From Nisaea sediminum (lineage in GTDB: Bacteria > Pseudomonadota > Alphaproteobacteria > Thalassobaculales > Thalassobaculaceae): 64,000 bases of DNA. Every line of letters starts with the position of its first letter. Position 1 is the stretch's first letter. The notes under the pieces were generated by a model that did not search any database, had not been told where the DNA came from, and was given only the letters and a program-made list of their open reading frames with translations. Where the stretch lies: NCBI RefSeq assembly GCF_014904705.1, contig NZ_JACZCQ010000006.1, positions 682,001-746,000 on the forward strand, written 5' to 3'. The translations under genes were made by a program, and so were the position numbers. Positions 1 through 8,470 of this stretch are shown one piece after another.

Positions 1-340
1 GACGGCCGAAGGCATAGCCGTTCTGCTGCGCGACCAGATCGGATGCCATATCCAGCGCGTCTGCGGTTCGCCCGTCGGAAATGCGGGCGAGAAAAGTGCG
101 CTGAGTCAGGCCTGGATTGCCAGGATCGGCTGCCAGCACGGCGCCAAAATTCTGAGCCGCGGCGCCGAGGTCGCTGCTTCGATAGGCGTGCAGGGCCTTG
201 AGATAATCACCGGAGACCGTATCGCGCTGCGGGATCTCGGGGAGATCCGCCGCCGGACCGGTCGCGGCGCAGGATGACAGCGTCACGGCCGCAAGGATTG
301 CCACTGCGAGGCATCCGTTACGCGGTCCTCGTGCAGTCAT
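1..340 (-). CDS. TPR-like lipoprotein, partial (C-terminus outside window)
   Basis: Reading leftward from an ATG at 338-340, the first 113 residues are visible and the frame stays open to the window edge. The N-terminus is a lipoprotein signal: a short basic stretch, a hydrophobic core and the lipobox LSSC, so the mature protein should be lipid-anchored. The part after residue 45 (a YLKALHAYRSSD-type helix, then ADPGNPGL) reads like the start of a tetratricopeptide array, which usually mediates protein contacts. A purine-rich GAGAGG lies about 8 nt before the start. The product and partner cannot be named from this fragment. It lies downstream of the ETF-QO gene on the same strand with a 56-nt gap. 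Confidence 0.7.
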   Translation of the reverse strand, partial: MTARGPRNGCLAVAILAAVTLSSCAATGPAADLPEIPQRDTVSGDYLKALHAYRSSDLGAAAQNFGAVLAADPGNPGLTQRTFLARISDGRTADALDMASDLVAQQNGYAFGR

Positions 341-396
341 GATTCTACCCTCTCGTTTCCGGCGGTCTGGCGATACGGCCTCAGGAGTCAGTCGGT

Positions 397-2031
397 TTAC
401 ATGTTCGGATAGTTAGGTCCACCCCCGCCTTCGGGAACCACCCAATTGATATTCTGGGTCGGATCCTTGATGTCGCAGGTTTTGCAGTGGACGCAGTTCT
501 GCGCATTGATCTGCAGGCGCGGATTGCTGCCGTCGTCGTCGCGCACGATCTCGTAGACTCCCGCCGGGCAATAACGCTGCTCCGGCGCGTCGTAGAGCGC
601 GAGATTGTGCTGCACCGGGATCGAGGGATCCTTCAGGGTCAGGTGCGCCGGCTGATTTTCCTCGTGGTTGGTGTTGGAGAGGAAGACAGAGGACAGGCGA
701 TCGAAGCTGACCTTACCGTCCGGCTTCGGATAGTCGATCTTCTCGCAATGATCCGCCGGCTTCAGGCTTTCGTGATCGTGGTGGTGATGCAGGGTCCAGG
801 GGCTCTTGCCCTTGAACAGGGTCTCGATACCGGCATTGGCCATGCCCATCAGGAAGCCGGCCTTGAAGCCCGGACGGATGTTGCGTACCGCCTTGAGTTC
901 GTCCCAGACCCAGCTCTTCTCCATCCGGGCGCGGTAATCGGCGATTTCCAGTCCCGCGCCGGCACCGTCCTTCATGGCGTCGAACAGGGCTTCGGCGGCG
1001 GTCATGCCGGACTTCATCGCGGTGTGCGAGCCCTTGATCTTCGGCACGTTCAGGAACCCGGCCGAGCAGCCGAGGATCGCGCCGCCGGGGAAGGTGATCT
1101 TCGGGATCGACTGGAAACCGCCCTCGTTGATCGCCCGCGCGCCGTAGGAGATGCGCCGGCCGCCCTCGAAGAAGGGGCGGATCTTCGGATGGGTCTTGTA
1201 GCGCTGGAATTCCTCGAAGGGGCTGAGATGAGGGTTCTCGTAATCGAGGCCGATCACGTAGCCGACCGCCACCTGGTTGTTTTCCAGATGGTAGAGGAAG
1301 GAGCCGCCATAGGTGCCGCCGTCGATCGGCCAGCCGACCGTGTGGAGGACGAGGCCCTCCTGATGCACAGCCGGATCGACTTCCCAGAGCTCCTTGATGC
1401 CGATGCCGTAGGTCTGCGGGTCGACGCCGTCGCGCAGGTTGAAGCGTTCGAACAGGGTCTTGGTCAGGGAGCCGCGCACGCCCTCGGCGAAGAGGGTCTG
1501 CTTTGCATGCAGCTCGATGCCCGGTGTGTAGTTCGCGGTCTGCTCGCCATCCTTGCCGATGCCCATGTCGCCGGTCGCGACGCCGCGCACGGCGCCGTTC
1601 TCGTCATAGAGCACCTCGGCGGCGGCGAAGCCCGGATAGATCTCGACGCCCATACCCTCGGCCTGCTCGGCGAGCCAACGGCAGACATTGCCAAGGCTGA
1701 TGATGTAGTTGCCGTGGTTGTTCATCTGCGGCGGGCAGGGCAGCTGGTATCCGCCGTTGCGGGTCAGGTACATGAAGCGGTCCTGGGTAACCGGCGTGTT
1801 CAGCGGCGCACCGCGCTCCTTCCAATCCGGGAAGAGCTCTGCCATCGCCCGCGGCTCCATCACCGCGCCGGACAGGATATGGGCGCCGACCTCGGAGCCC
1901 TTCTCGATCACGCAGACACTCAGATCCTGGCCATGCTGCTCCGAAAGCTGGCGCAACCGGATCGCGGCCGACAGGCCGGCAGGACCGGCCCCGACGATAA
2001 CGACGTCGTATTCCATCGACTCGCGTTCCAT
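397..2031 (-). CDS. Electron transfer flavoprotein-ubiquinone oxidoreductase
   Basis: This inner-membrane flavoprotein passes electrons from reduced ETF (fed by fatty-acid and amino-acid dehydrogenases) to ubiquinone. The 544-residue product begins with an FAD-binding dinucleotide fold (GAGPAG at about 14-19) and ends with a ferredoxin-like domain whose four cysteines (about C488, C513, C516, C519) fit one [4Fe-4S] cluster. Length and C-terminal tail match the family. The start was set at 2031 because a GGAGAGG ribosome-binding site lies just upstream; the frame is open 16 codons further, but those codons look non-coding. It is divergent from the uracil-DNA glycosylase gene. Identification is secure; etfD or etf-QO symbols vary by organism, so none is given. 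Confidence 0.95.
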   Translation of the reverse strand: MERESMEYDVVIVGAGPAGLSAAIRLRQLSEQHGQDLSVCVIEKGSEVGAHILSGAVMEPRAMAELFPDWKERGAPLNTPVTQDRFMYLTRNGGYQLPCPPQMNNHGNYIISLGNVCRWLAEQAEGMGVEIYPGFAAAEVLYDENGAVRGVATGDMGIGKDGEQTANYTPGIELHAKQTLFAEGVRGSLTKTLFERFNLRDGVDPQTYGIGIKELWEVDPAVHQEGLVLHTVGWPIDGGTYGGSFLYHLENNQVAVGYVIGLDYENPHLSPFEEFQRYKTHPKIRPFFEGGRRISYGARAINEGGFQSIPKITFPGGAILGCSAGFLNVPKIKGSHTAMKSGMTAAEALFDAMKDGAGAGLEIADYRARMEKSWVWDELKAVRNIRPGFKAGFLMGMANAGIETLFKGKSPWTLHHHHDHESLKPADHCEKIDYPKPDGKVSFDRLSSVFLSNTNHEENQPAHLTLKDPSIPVQHNLALYDAPEQRYCPAGVYEIVRDDDGSNPRLQINAQNCVHCKTCDIKDPTQNINWVVPEGGGGPNYPNM

Positions 2032-2142
2032 GAACCTCTCCAAATCGTTTCTTACACAGGTTAGTGTCTTACTTGGCACAGCTCCCGGGCGTCGACAAGC
2101 GACGCGACGCGGCCTGTGTCACGAATGAGAGACGAGGAACGC

Positions 2143-2997
2143 GTGAGCCTTTCGCTGGACGAGACCCAACCGGACCCCGAAGCGCTGCTTCGGTGGTATG
2201 TCGAACTCGGTGCCGACGAGGCCATCGGGGACGAGCCGGTGGACTGGTTCGCCGCCGCCACCGCCGCAGCCTCTGTCCCGATCCCGGCCCAGTCTCCCGC
2301 GAGCGCTGCCCCGGCATCTGTTACGCCCCCGCAACAAATGCCGAAACCCGCTGCCGAAGCCGCTCCCCGGCGTGCGCCGGCCGCTGCGGAGCCACCGTCG
2401 GACAGTGCCGCCCGGGCCCTTGCCTCTGCGGCGCAGACACTCGACGAGCTGCGCGCCGCGCTTGAAGCTCTCGAGGGTTTCCCGCTGAAGGTGACTGCGA
2501 CCAATCTCGTTTTCGGCGAGGGCGTGGAACAGCCGGATGTGATGTTCATCGGCGAGGCGCCGGGCGCGGACGAGGACCGGCAGGGGCGCCCGTTCGTCGG
2601 TGCCAGCGGACGGTTGCTGGACCGGATGATGCAGTCGATCGGACTCGATCGGGAAAAAAACGCCTATATCACCAATATCCTGCCCTGGCGCCCGCCGGGG
2701 AACCGGGAGCCGACACCGGCCGAAATCGCGACCTGCCTGCCGTTCATCCGGCGCCATATCGAGCTGGTCCGTCCGCGCGTTCTGGTTCCAGTCGGAGGGA
2801 CTTCGGCCAAAACGCTTCTCGACCAGCGACAGGGCATCATGAGGCTGCGCGGACGGCAGTTCGAATATGCCGGTCCGGGGCTCGACGGACCCATTCCGGC
2901 AATCCCGCTTTTTCATCCTGCTTTTCTGCTCCGATCCTCCGGTCAGAAGGCCCTCGCATGGCGCGATCTGCTCGCAATAAAGCAAATTATTCAATAA
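2143..2997 (+). CDS. Uracil-DNA glycosylase, family 4-like, lacking most Fe-S cysteines
   Basis: The protein should excise uracil from DNA at the start of base-excision repair. Its core carries the family-4/5 motif GEAPGADED followed by GRPFVGASGRLLD, the NRE segment and a C-terminal FHPAFLLR. An alanine/proline-rich linker of about 90 residues separates a short N-terminal helix from the catalytic domain. Family-4 enzymes normally hold a [4Fe-4S] cluster with four cysteines. Here the only cysteine is in EIATCLPFI: the N-terminal site reads EGFPLK and the later site NILPWRPPGNR. The start is uncertain. The GTG at 2143 is preceded by GACGAGGA; an ATG at 2125 and a GTG at 2116 are in frame but lack a clear ribosome-binding site. 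Confidence 0.85.
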   Translation: MSLSLDETQPDPEALLRWYVELGADEAIGDEPVDWFAAATAAASVPIPAQSPASAAPASVTPPQQMPKPAAEAAPRRAPAAAEPPSDSAARALASAAQTLDELRAALEALEGFPLKVTATNLVFGEGVEQPDVMFIGEAPGADEDRQGRPFVGASGRLLDRMMQSIGLDREKNAYITNILPWRPPGNREPTPAEIATCLPFIRRHIELVRPRVLVPVGGTSAKTLLDQRQGIMRLRGRQFEYAGPGLDGPIPAIPLFHPAFLLRSSGQKALAWRDLLAIKQIIQ

Positions 2998-3045
2998 TTT
3001 ACGGAAATGTTTTCGCTTAAATTGGTGAGAATTCTCCGCTTCCGT

Positions 3046-3060
3046 TAACCAATCTGGTTA
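3046..3060. promoter_or_regulatory. Perfect palindrome TAACCA-ATC-TGGTTA upstream of the transglycosylase
   Basis: A 15-bp perfect palindrome sits in the AT-rich 216-bp gap between the glycosylase and the lytic transglycosylase, about 155 bp before the latter's start. Its left arm with the preceding base reads TTAACCA, close to the TTAACCAT half-site of the cell-cycle regulator CtrA; the full CtrA form TTAA-N7-TTAA is absent. It could be an operator for an unidentified dimeric regulator. The rest of the gap shows no RNA gene or terminator that I can defend. Confidence 0.35.
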
Positions 3061-3213
3061 TACCGTCTAACCTATTGAAATAATGACGAGTATTACCTTG
3101 TATTAAGCCTTTACATCAAAATCCAAACTTAAGTAGTTGTGGCGATTGGCGGGATGCAGGTACCCGAAATCGCTGCTTGAGATTGCCTTCTTCTTGCCCT
3201 ACTTAGCGTGGTC

Positions 3214-5100
3214 ATGATGAGAGGTGAAAAACCGACTCCGACCCGCCGGGGGTGGCTCTCGATCCAGGTGATCGCAGGCGCGATCCTCGGTCTGGCCACG
3301 GGGATATCAACCAGTTACGGGCCGGCTGACGCCGCGGCGCGCAACGATGCGATTCCGCCGCGAGCATCATCATACGACGTTCTCGATACCGACTCGGCCG
3401 CGACGCAAATCCGGTTCGAGGTGATTGGCGAAGAAGACGTCGTCCGATATCGCAAAATTTTCGAATTGCAGGATGCCGGCAAATGGCGCGCCGCGGACAA
3501 ACTGATTGCGGAACTCGATGACGAGGTCCTGATCGGCCACGTGCTCTATCAGCGCTACATGCATCCCACCGCCTATCGGTCCAAATACAAGGAACTGAAG
3601 GACTGGATGGCGCAGTACGCGGACCATCCGGGCGCGCGTAAGGTCTATCGTCTGGCGCTGCGCCGGAAACCCGGCAACTGGAAGCCCCCGGCGCGGCCCG
3701 AGAAGGGCTATCTGACCGGCAGCGGCGCCTCCCAGGTGAACGGTGCGGTCGAGCCGCAACAGCATCTGAGCCGCAAGGGGCCGGCCGTATCGCGCCAGGG
3801 GCGGAGCGTGATCCGCGAAATCCGGAGGTTTGTCCGTCAGGGATATCCGACCGGCGGCGTCAAATATCTGAGTTCCAAGGCTGGAAAAGGTCTCGACAAA
3901 ACGGATCGGGCCCATGCGCTGGCCGAGATCGCGCATGGCTATTTCGTCTTCAATGTCGACGAAAAGGCGATCCGCTACGCCAAGGAAAGCCTCGAGCTGT
4001 CCGGCGACCTGATCCCGACCGCGCACTGGACGGCGGGCCTCGCCTATTGGCGCCAGGGCGATTACGACGCCGCATCGGGCCATTTCGAGTCGCTTGCCCG
4101 TGCCCCCGACGTCTCCCGCTGGGTGAAGGCTGCCGGGGCCTACTGGGCATCGCGCGCGCATCTGGCGGAGCGGCGGCCGCGTCAGGCCACTCTCTGGCTG
4201 GCGCAGGCGGCAACCCATTCGGCGACCTTCTATGGGCTTCTGGCGCGGCGGGCGCTCGGCATTGACATGCCGCTGGACTGGACCCTGCCGGAGCTGAACG
4301 AGGATACCAAGGAATCGCTTCTCGGCGCTCCGGGCGGACGCCGGACCTTTGCACTGCTGCAGGTCGGCCGCATGGACCTCGCGGAGAAGGAACTCCGCCG
4401 GCTCTATCCGAACATGCCGGACTACATGCACGGGGCGATCATGACCGTCGCCGCCAGCAACGGCATGCCGGGCCTCGCCATGCGGATCGCCGGGATTCTT
4501 CGGGCGCGCGGTGACCGGCCCTATTACGCGGCCTTCTATCCGCTCCCGGACTGGCAGCTTGACTCGATCGCCGGGATCGACAAGGCCCTGATCTACGCCA
4601 TCGCGCGGCAGGAATCGAAATTCAACGCCAATGCGCGCAGCGGTCGCGGGGCCATCGGCGTCATGCAGATCATGCCGCGCACCGCCGCTTGGGTTGCGGG
4701 CGACCACAGCTTCCGCAGCCGCGACGGGCGCAAGGCGCTGATGGATCCGAGCCTGAATCTCAAGCTCGGCCAGGAATATGTCGGCCACCTGCTGAAGCAG
4801 GACAGCGTGAACGAGGGCCTGTTCCAGCTTCTCGCCGCCTACAATGCCGGCCCGGGCACGCTCCGGAAATGGACCAAGGATGTCGATTTCAAGCAGGATC
4901 CGCTGCTTTTCATCGAGTCAATCCCGCGGCACGAGACCCGCGAATTCATCGAGCGGGTGCTGACCAATCTCTGGATGTACCGGCTGCGCCTCGGCCAGCC
5001 CGCTCCGTCGCTGGATCACATTGCCGCCGGGTCCTGGCCGCGCTATGAGTCAATCGATCTCTCAGAGCAGCCGGGCGACCCGAAACATGCCAGGAATTGA
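3214..5100 (+). CDS. Soluble lytic murein transglycosylase
   Basis: This periplasmic enzyme cleaves the MurNAc-GlcNAc bond of peptidoglycan to give 1,6-anhydro ends. The 628-residue product starts with a basic segment and a hydrophobic core ending near ADAAARN, consistent with Sec export. A long helical superhelix region follows. The catalytic SLT domain is at the C-terminus: the acid is Glu467 in ARQESKF, followed by GVMQIMP and AAYNAGPG, the standard Slt70-family signatures. An ATG at 3214 was chosen; 3217 is equally possible and a GTG at 3208 also lies in frame. None has a strong ribosome-binding site. Its stop overlaps the start of moaB by 14 nt, suggesting co-transcription. Confidence 0.93.
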   Translation: MMRGEKPTPTRRGWLSIQVIAGAILGLATGISTSYGPADAAARNDAIPPRASSYDVLDTDSAATQIRFEVIGEEDVVRYRKIFELQDAGKWRAADKLIAELDDEVLIGHVLYQRYMHPTAYRSKYKELKDWMAQYADHPGARKVYRLALRRKPGNWKPPARPEKGYLTGSGASQVNGAVEPQQHLSRKGPAVSRQGRSVIREIRRFVRQGYPTGGVKYLSSKAGKGLDKTDRAHALAEIAHGYFVFNVDEKAIRYAKESLELSGDLIPTAHWTAGLAYWRQGDYDAASGHFESLARAPDVSRWVKAAGAYWASRAHLAERRPRQATLWLAQAATHSATFYGLLARRALGIDMPLDWTLPELNEDTKESLLGAPGGRRTFALLQVGRMDLAEKELRRLYPNMPDYMHGAIMTVAASNGMPGLAMRIAGILRARGDRPYYAAFYPLPDWQLDSIAGIDKALIYAIARQESKFNANARSGRGAIGVMQIMPRTAAWVAGDHSFRSRDGRKALMDPSLNLKLGQEYVGHLLKQDSVNEGLFQLLAAYNAGPGTLRKWTKDVDFKQDPLLFIESIPRHETREFIERVLTNLWMYRLRLGQPAPSLDHIAAGSWPRYESIDLSEQPGDPKHARN

Positions 5101-5638
5101 CGAGTCCCGTCCTTTCGTACCCGTTCACATTGCCGTTCTGACCGTTTCCGACACACGGACACTGGAAACGGACCGTTCCGGCGACACGCTGGTCGAGCGC
5201 CTGACCGGCGCGGGCCACATCCTCGCCGACCGCAAGATCGTGAAGGACGACGTTCCCGAGATCACCGGCCAGCTCCGCAGCTGGATCGAGGATGACGGGA
5301 TCGACGTTGTGCTCTCGACCGGCGGAACCGGGCTCACCGGCCGGGACGTGACGCCGGAGGCGTTCCGCTCAGTCTTCGAGAAGGAGATCGAGGGCTTCGG
5401 CGAGCTCTTCCGCTGGATCAGCTACCCGAAGATCGGCACCTCGACGATCCAGTCGCGGGCGATCGCCGGGGTGGCGCGCGGAACCTATCTCTTCGCCCTG
5501 CCGGGTTCGACCGGGGCCTGCAAGGATGCCTGGGACGAGATCCTCGTCAACCAGCTCGATATCCGCTTCCGCCCCTGCAATTTCGTTGAGATCATGCCGC
5601 GCCTGCGCGAGCACGAGCTTTACGGCCGCTCCGCCTGA
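5087..5638 (+). CDS. moaB: Molybdenum cofactor biosynthesis protein MoaB
   Basis: This is a MoaB/MogA-fold protein that in many bacteria adenylylates molybdopterin before molybdenum insertion. The 183-residue product shows the family signatures STGGTGLTGRD (about 77-87) and ALPGSTGACKDAW (about 138-149). The start ATG at 5087 lies inside the end of the transglycosylase gene; a longer in-frame start at 5045 would add 14 residues without family support. It ends just before the convergent glycosyltransferase gene (4-nt gap), and no terminator is visible between them. No other molybdenum genes lie in the window, so it is isolated from its pathway here. Confidence 0.92.
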   Translation: MPGIDESRPFVPVHIAVLTVSDTRTLETDRSGDTLVERLTGAGHILADRKIVKDDVPEITGQLRSWIEDDGIDVVLSTGGTGLTGRDVTPEAFRSVFEKEIEGFGELFRWISYPKIGTSTIQSRAIAGVARGTYLFALPGSTGACKDAWDEILVNQLDIRFRPCNFVEIMPRLREHELYGRSA

Positions 5639-5642
5639 CAGG

Positions 5643-6224
5643 TTAGGTCTTGGGGGCCTCTAGGTCGGCACCCGTATCCACGTCCCTTAATTCCGCGACG
5701 AACCCGATTCGGTGGCCTGGGGCGAATCCCCTGAGCGTGTCCGCAAGGGCATGTTCCGACGACCAGCGCACCTGCCGGAACGGGTCGCCGCGATAGCGTG
5801 GCGAGAAACCGACCAGCCAGTAGCCGCCGTCGGCCGAAGGTCCGAAAACCGCGTCGTTGCGCCCGAGCTTCCGGAAGGCCTCCGCGATATGCGCCGGCGC
5901 GATCCCCGGGATGTCGCTGCCGATCAGCACCACGGGTCCTCCACCGAACGTGCGGAGCGCGTGCAGCATCCGATGTCCGAGATCGCCGGAGGCCTGATGA
6001 TGGAAGCGCCAGGGACGCGGCCAGGGCCAGCGGGCGGCATGATGCGGTGTGCCGAAGATGCGGCAGTCCCATTGCCGGCTGCGGGCGAGCCGCCTCAGGG
6101 TTCCGGAGAGATTCCCGCGATACCAGCGGGTCGCGGCGAGGCGCCCGATATCACGGGCCAGGCGACTCTTGACGAGGCCGGCGCGCGGCGTCTTTGCGAA
6201 CAGGATCAGGGTCTTGCGGGGCAT
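5643..6224 (-). CDS. TIGR04282-type nucleotidyl/glycosyl transferase (DUF2064)
   Basis: This 193-residue protein has the shape of TIGR04282 (DUF2064) proteins, distant relatives of sugar-nucleotide transferases. It has an N-terminal ILFAKTPRAGLVKSRLA segment, a metal/nucleotide-binding GSDIPG (about 102-107) and GPSADGGYWLVG (about 128-139). Members are usually encoded beside a TIGR04283 glycosyltransferase, as here: the upstream gene ends at 6229, only 4 nt away. The ATG at 6224 is preferred to a TTG at 6248. Biochemistry of the family is poorly defined, so the substrate is left open. Confidence 0.85.
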   Translation of the reverse strand: MPRKTLILFAKTPRAGLVKSRLARDIGRLAATRWYRGNLSGTLRRLARSRQWDCRIFGTPHHAARWPWPRPWRFHHQASGDLGHRMLHALRTFGGGPVVLIGSDIPGIAPAHIAEAFRKLGRNDAVFGPSADGGYWLVGFSPRYRGDPFRQVRWSSEHALADTLRGFAPGHRIGFVAELRDVDTGADLEAPKT

Positions 6225-6228
6225 GGGC

Positions 6229-7023
6229 TCAGCTGTAGATCCGGGCAATCAGCCGCGGCGGGACACGGCAGAAGAACAGGGTCAGGCAGACGAAATTCCG
6301 GAGCATGCGCCGGAGATACCCGCTGCGGACATAGCGTTCGGCGGAGGTCACGGCGCGGACGTCGAACAGGGCGAGACGGGCAAGGCCGATCCGCCGGATC
6401 ATATCAACATCCTCCATCAGCGGGATCTCCTTGTAGCCGCCGAGACGGCGATAGAAGCGCCGGTGGATCAGCAGGCCCTGATCGCCGTAAGGCAGGCCGA
6501 GCCACCTGTTGCGCCAGCGCACGATCTTCTCGAGCCGTCTGGCCGCCGTGCTGCCGTCGTCGAGGGCAAAGCTGAAGACCGCCGCCCGCTCCCGGTTGCG
6601 CTCGTTGCTGGTGAACACCATGACGCTGGCGGCCCAGCCGCGGTCGAGGGCGGTGTCCCCGTGCAGGAACAGCAGCCAGTCGCCTTTCGCGGCCCGTGCC
6701 CCGGCGGCGAGCTGCGTGCCGCGTCCGGATGGGCTCTCGATGACGCGCGCGCCGGCCGCCTCAGCGATCTCTCTTGTACGGTCCGTCGAGCCGCCGTCGA
6801 CCACGACGATCTCCGGCGTGAAACCCGAGCGCGCGGCACTGGCGAGGGCGTCGAGGGTTCGCTGCAGCCCGCGCTCGGCGTTCAGGCAGGGGATGACGAT
6901 GCTGAGCGACAATTCCGGTGCCGGCACGCCGATGCGGCGGCCGTGCTCGTCGAGCGGACCGAAAGCGCCCGGCGGCGGAACACGCCACAGATCCTCGTTC
7001 TTCGATGTCCCGCGCTTAACCAA
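6229..7023 (-). CDS. TIGR04283-family GT2 glycosyltransferase
   Basis: The protein has a GT2 (GT-A fold) catalytic domain: SLSIVIPCLN at about 39-48, the donor-binding VVDGGSTD at about 74-81, and HGDT at about 121-124 where GT2 enzymes place the metal-binding DXD. A hydrophobic, basic C-terminus (RRMLRNFVCLTLFF) may sit on the membrane. The family is labelled arsenosugar biosynthesis glycosyltransferase in databases, but no arsenic genes occur here, so that name should not be taken literally. The start is unclear. The longest frame opens with TTG at 7023 behind AAGGT, and a GTG at 6927 would give a length closer to the family norm. Confidence 0.85.
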   Translation of the reverse strand: MVKRGTSKNEDLWRVPPPGAFGPLDEHGRRIGVPAPELSLSIVIPCLNAERGLQRTLDALASAARSGFTPEIVVVDGGSTDRTREIAEAAGARVIESPSGRGTQLAAGARAAKGDWLLFLHGDTALDRGWAASVMVFTSNERNRERAAVFSFALDDGSTAARRLEKIVRWRNRWLGLPYGDQGLLIHRRFYRRLGGYKEIPLMEDVDMIRRIGLARLALFDVRAVTSAERYVRSGYLRRMLRNFVCLTLFFCRVPPRLIARIYS

Positions 7024-7132
7024 GACCGACCTTATTTTTCCGTTACTTCACCTGCTGTGCTAACAGATGCGGGAGAGGCGCGCCTGCTGTCAGCGGTGCG
7101 CCAGATTAGACCATTTCAGAACGTTTGCGGCC

Positions 7133-8191
7133 ATGACCACCGATCTCGACCTGCGCAATCTCCATGCCGAGCTGATGAAGCTCAAGACTTACCATGGGCT
7201 CGCTCTCGAAGATCTGATCAAACTGCCGGAACGGGGCCTCACGCACGATCACGTTCTGCTCGGCGACAGAACATGGAAGGGGCAGAAGCTGCTCGTCAGG
7301 GTGCCGCGCCATGCCGGGCGCGATATGACGCCGGAAGAAGCGCTTTCCCTGCAGGCCGAGTGTTTCCGTCGTGCCGCGCCAAGCCGCCATACCCCGGCTA
7401 TTCAAGGCCAGCTCGACCCGAGCCCGCGGTTGCCGAACGGCGCCCTCATCGTGGATGCGGTCGAAGGCAAGCCTGCCCTGCTTCCGCGCGACCTGCCCCA
7501 GATCGCGGAGACGCTCGCCAGCGTGCACCGCCTGCCGGTGCCGGAAAAAATGGCGCCGCTGGCCCGGACCGTACGTCCGATCGAGGCGCTGGTCGCATTG
7601 ATCGAGGCGCAGGCGGAATTCATCCCGGCTCTGATTGATGACCGGGGCGCACGGGCGATCCTCGAGGAGGAGCGCAAGTGGGCACGGGATTTCGCCGCCG
7701 AGCACGGCATGACCCCTTTGCCGCCCACACTTGTCCTGACGGACACCCACCCGGGAAATTATGTGGTCCAGAAGGACGGCCGCGCGATCTTCGTCGACAT
7801 GGAGAAGACCCAGTACGGAAATCCGGCGATCGACCTCGCGCATGCCTCGCTCCACACCTCCGTGACCTGGGATCCGGACGTCACGGGAGAGGTGAGCCGC
7901 GAGGATGTCATCGATTTCTACGACACCTACAGGACGGCCGTTCCGCCGTCGCTCGCGCGCTCTCTGGAGCCCTGGCTTCTGCCGTTCCGCCGGCTGACCT
8001 GGCTCCGGACCACAACCTGGGGCTGCCGCTGGTATGCCGAAAACGTCGCGCAGGTCTCGAAGGGCGGGGACGGCCAGCGCGACCATATGCTCAAGGGGGT
8101 TCTGGAGCGCTTGCGCCGGATCGCCCGTCGCGAGACCATGGAACGGGTCCGCGGCGAATGGCAGGGTCCCGACCCGCTGGTGCTGGATTGA
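7133..8191 (+). CDS. Aminoglycoside phosphotransferase (APH)-fold kinase
   Basis: The 352-residue protein has an APH/choline-kinase-like catalytic core. Brenner's motif is seen as TDTHPGNYVV with Asp204 and Asn209, and the metal-binding aspartate follows in VDMEKTQYG (Asp222). The usual HxD histidine is replaced by Thr, since the segment reads LTDTHPGN. The N-terminal lobe has LVRVPRH around the expected lysine position. Such kinases phosphorylate small hydroxylated metabolites; nothing here indicates antibiotic resistance. The ATG at 7133 was chosen; an upstream GC-rich extension to 7067 looks non-coding. The gene is 28 nt before the DUF4169 gene and probably shares its transcript. Confidence 0.8.
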   Translation: MTTDLDLRNLHAELMKLKTYHGLALEDLIKLPERGLTHDHVLLGDRTWKGQKLLVRVPRHAGRDMTPEEALSLQAECFRRAAPSRHTPAIQGQLDPSPRLPNGALIVDAVEGKPALLPRDLPQIAETLASVHRLPVPEKMAPLARTVRPIEALVALIEAQAEFIPALIDDRGARAILEEERKWARDFAAEHGMTPLPPTLVLTDTHPGNYVVQKDGRAIFVDMEKTQYGNPAIDLAHASLHTSVTWDPDVTGEVSREDVIDFYDTYRTAVPPSLARSLEPWLLPFRRLTWLRTTTWGCRWYAENVAQVSKGGDGQRDHMLKGVLERLRRIARRETMERVRGEWQGPDPLVLD

Positions 8192-8219
8192 GCGCCGGGC
8201 GGACGTTCCGGAGGAAGGG

Positions 8220-8429
8220 ATGAGCGGCAAGATCGTCAACCTGCGTCAGGCCCGCAAGCGCAAAGCGCGCGAGACCGATGCGCGAAAAGCCGAGGAAAAC
8301 CGGACCAAATTCGGCCGTACCCGCGCCGAACGGGCCGAGGATAACGCCGGCACGGCCCGCCGCGAGCAGCAGGCGGAACGGCTCGAAGGACACCGGATGG
8401 AAAAGGAGACCCCGTCCGGGGAGTCCTAA
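8220..8429 (+). CDS. DUF4169 family small basic protein
   Basis: A 69-residue, highly charged protein opening MSGKIVNLRQARKRKAR and continuing with alternating Lys/Arg and Glu, including FGRTRAERAED. This matches the DUF4169 pattern that is widespread in alphaproteobacteria and has no assigned function. A GGAGGAAGGG ribosome-binding site lies directly upstream of the ATG. The composition predicts a single long helix, possibly a nucleic-acid or ribosome contact, but that is a guess. It is followed within 3 nt by a LexA-like box that belongs to the next gene. Confidence 0.8.
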   Translation: MSGKIVNLRQARKRKARETDARKAEENRTKFGRTRAERAEDNAGTARREQQAERLEGHRMEKETPSGES

Positions 8430-8431
8430 TT

Positions 8432-8446
8432 GTTCTTGTTTTGTTC
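8432..8446 (+). promoter_or_regulatory. LexA (SOS) box candidate GTTC-N7-GTTC
   Basis: The sequence reads GTTC, seven bases (TTGTTTT), GTTC. This is the direct-repeat operator described for LexA in alphaproteobacteria such as Rhodobacter and Caulobacter. It ends 24 bp before the start of the PA0069-type radical SAM gene, where a repressor would block the promoter. A third GTTC follows at 8455-8458 with an 8-base gap. The match is exact, but only eight positions are constrained. Confidence 0.55.
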
Positions 8447-8470
8447 TAAATCCAGTTCTACCATGCGTCC

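Noticed and set aside
487-2064. A plus-strand open frame of about 525 codons opposite the ETF-QO gene
   Set aside because: The minus strand encodes the full flavin and Fe-S motifs; the plus frame is a shadow.
2051-2070. Short inverted repeat ACAC-N6-GTGT between the ETF-QO and glycosylase genes
   Set aside because: Only four base pairs per arm; expected by chance.
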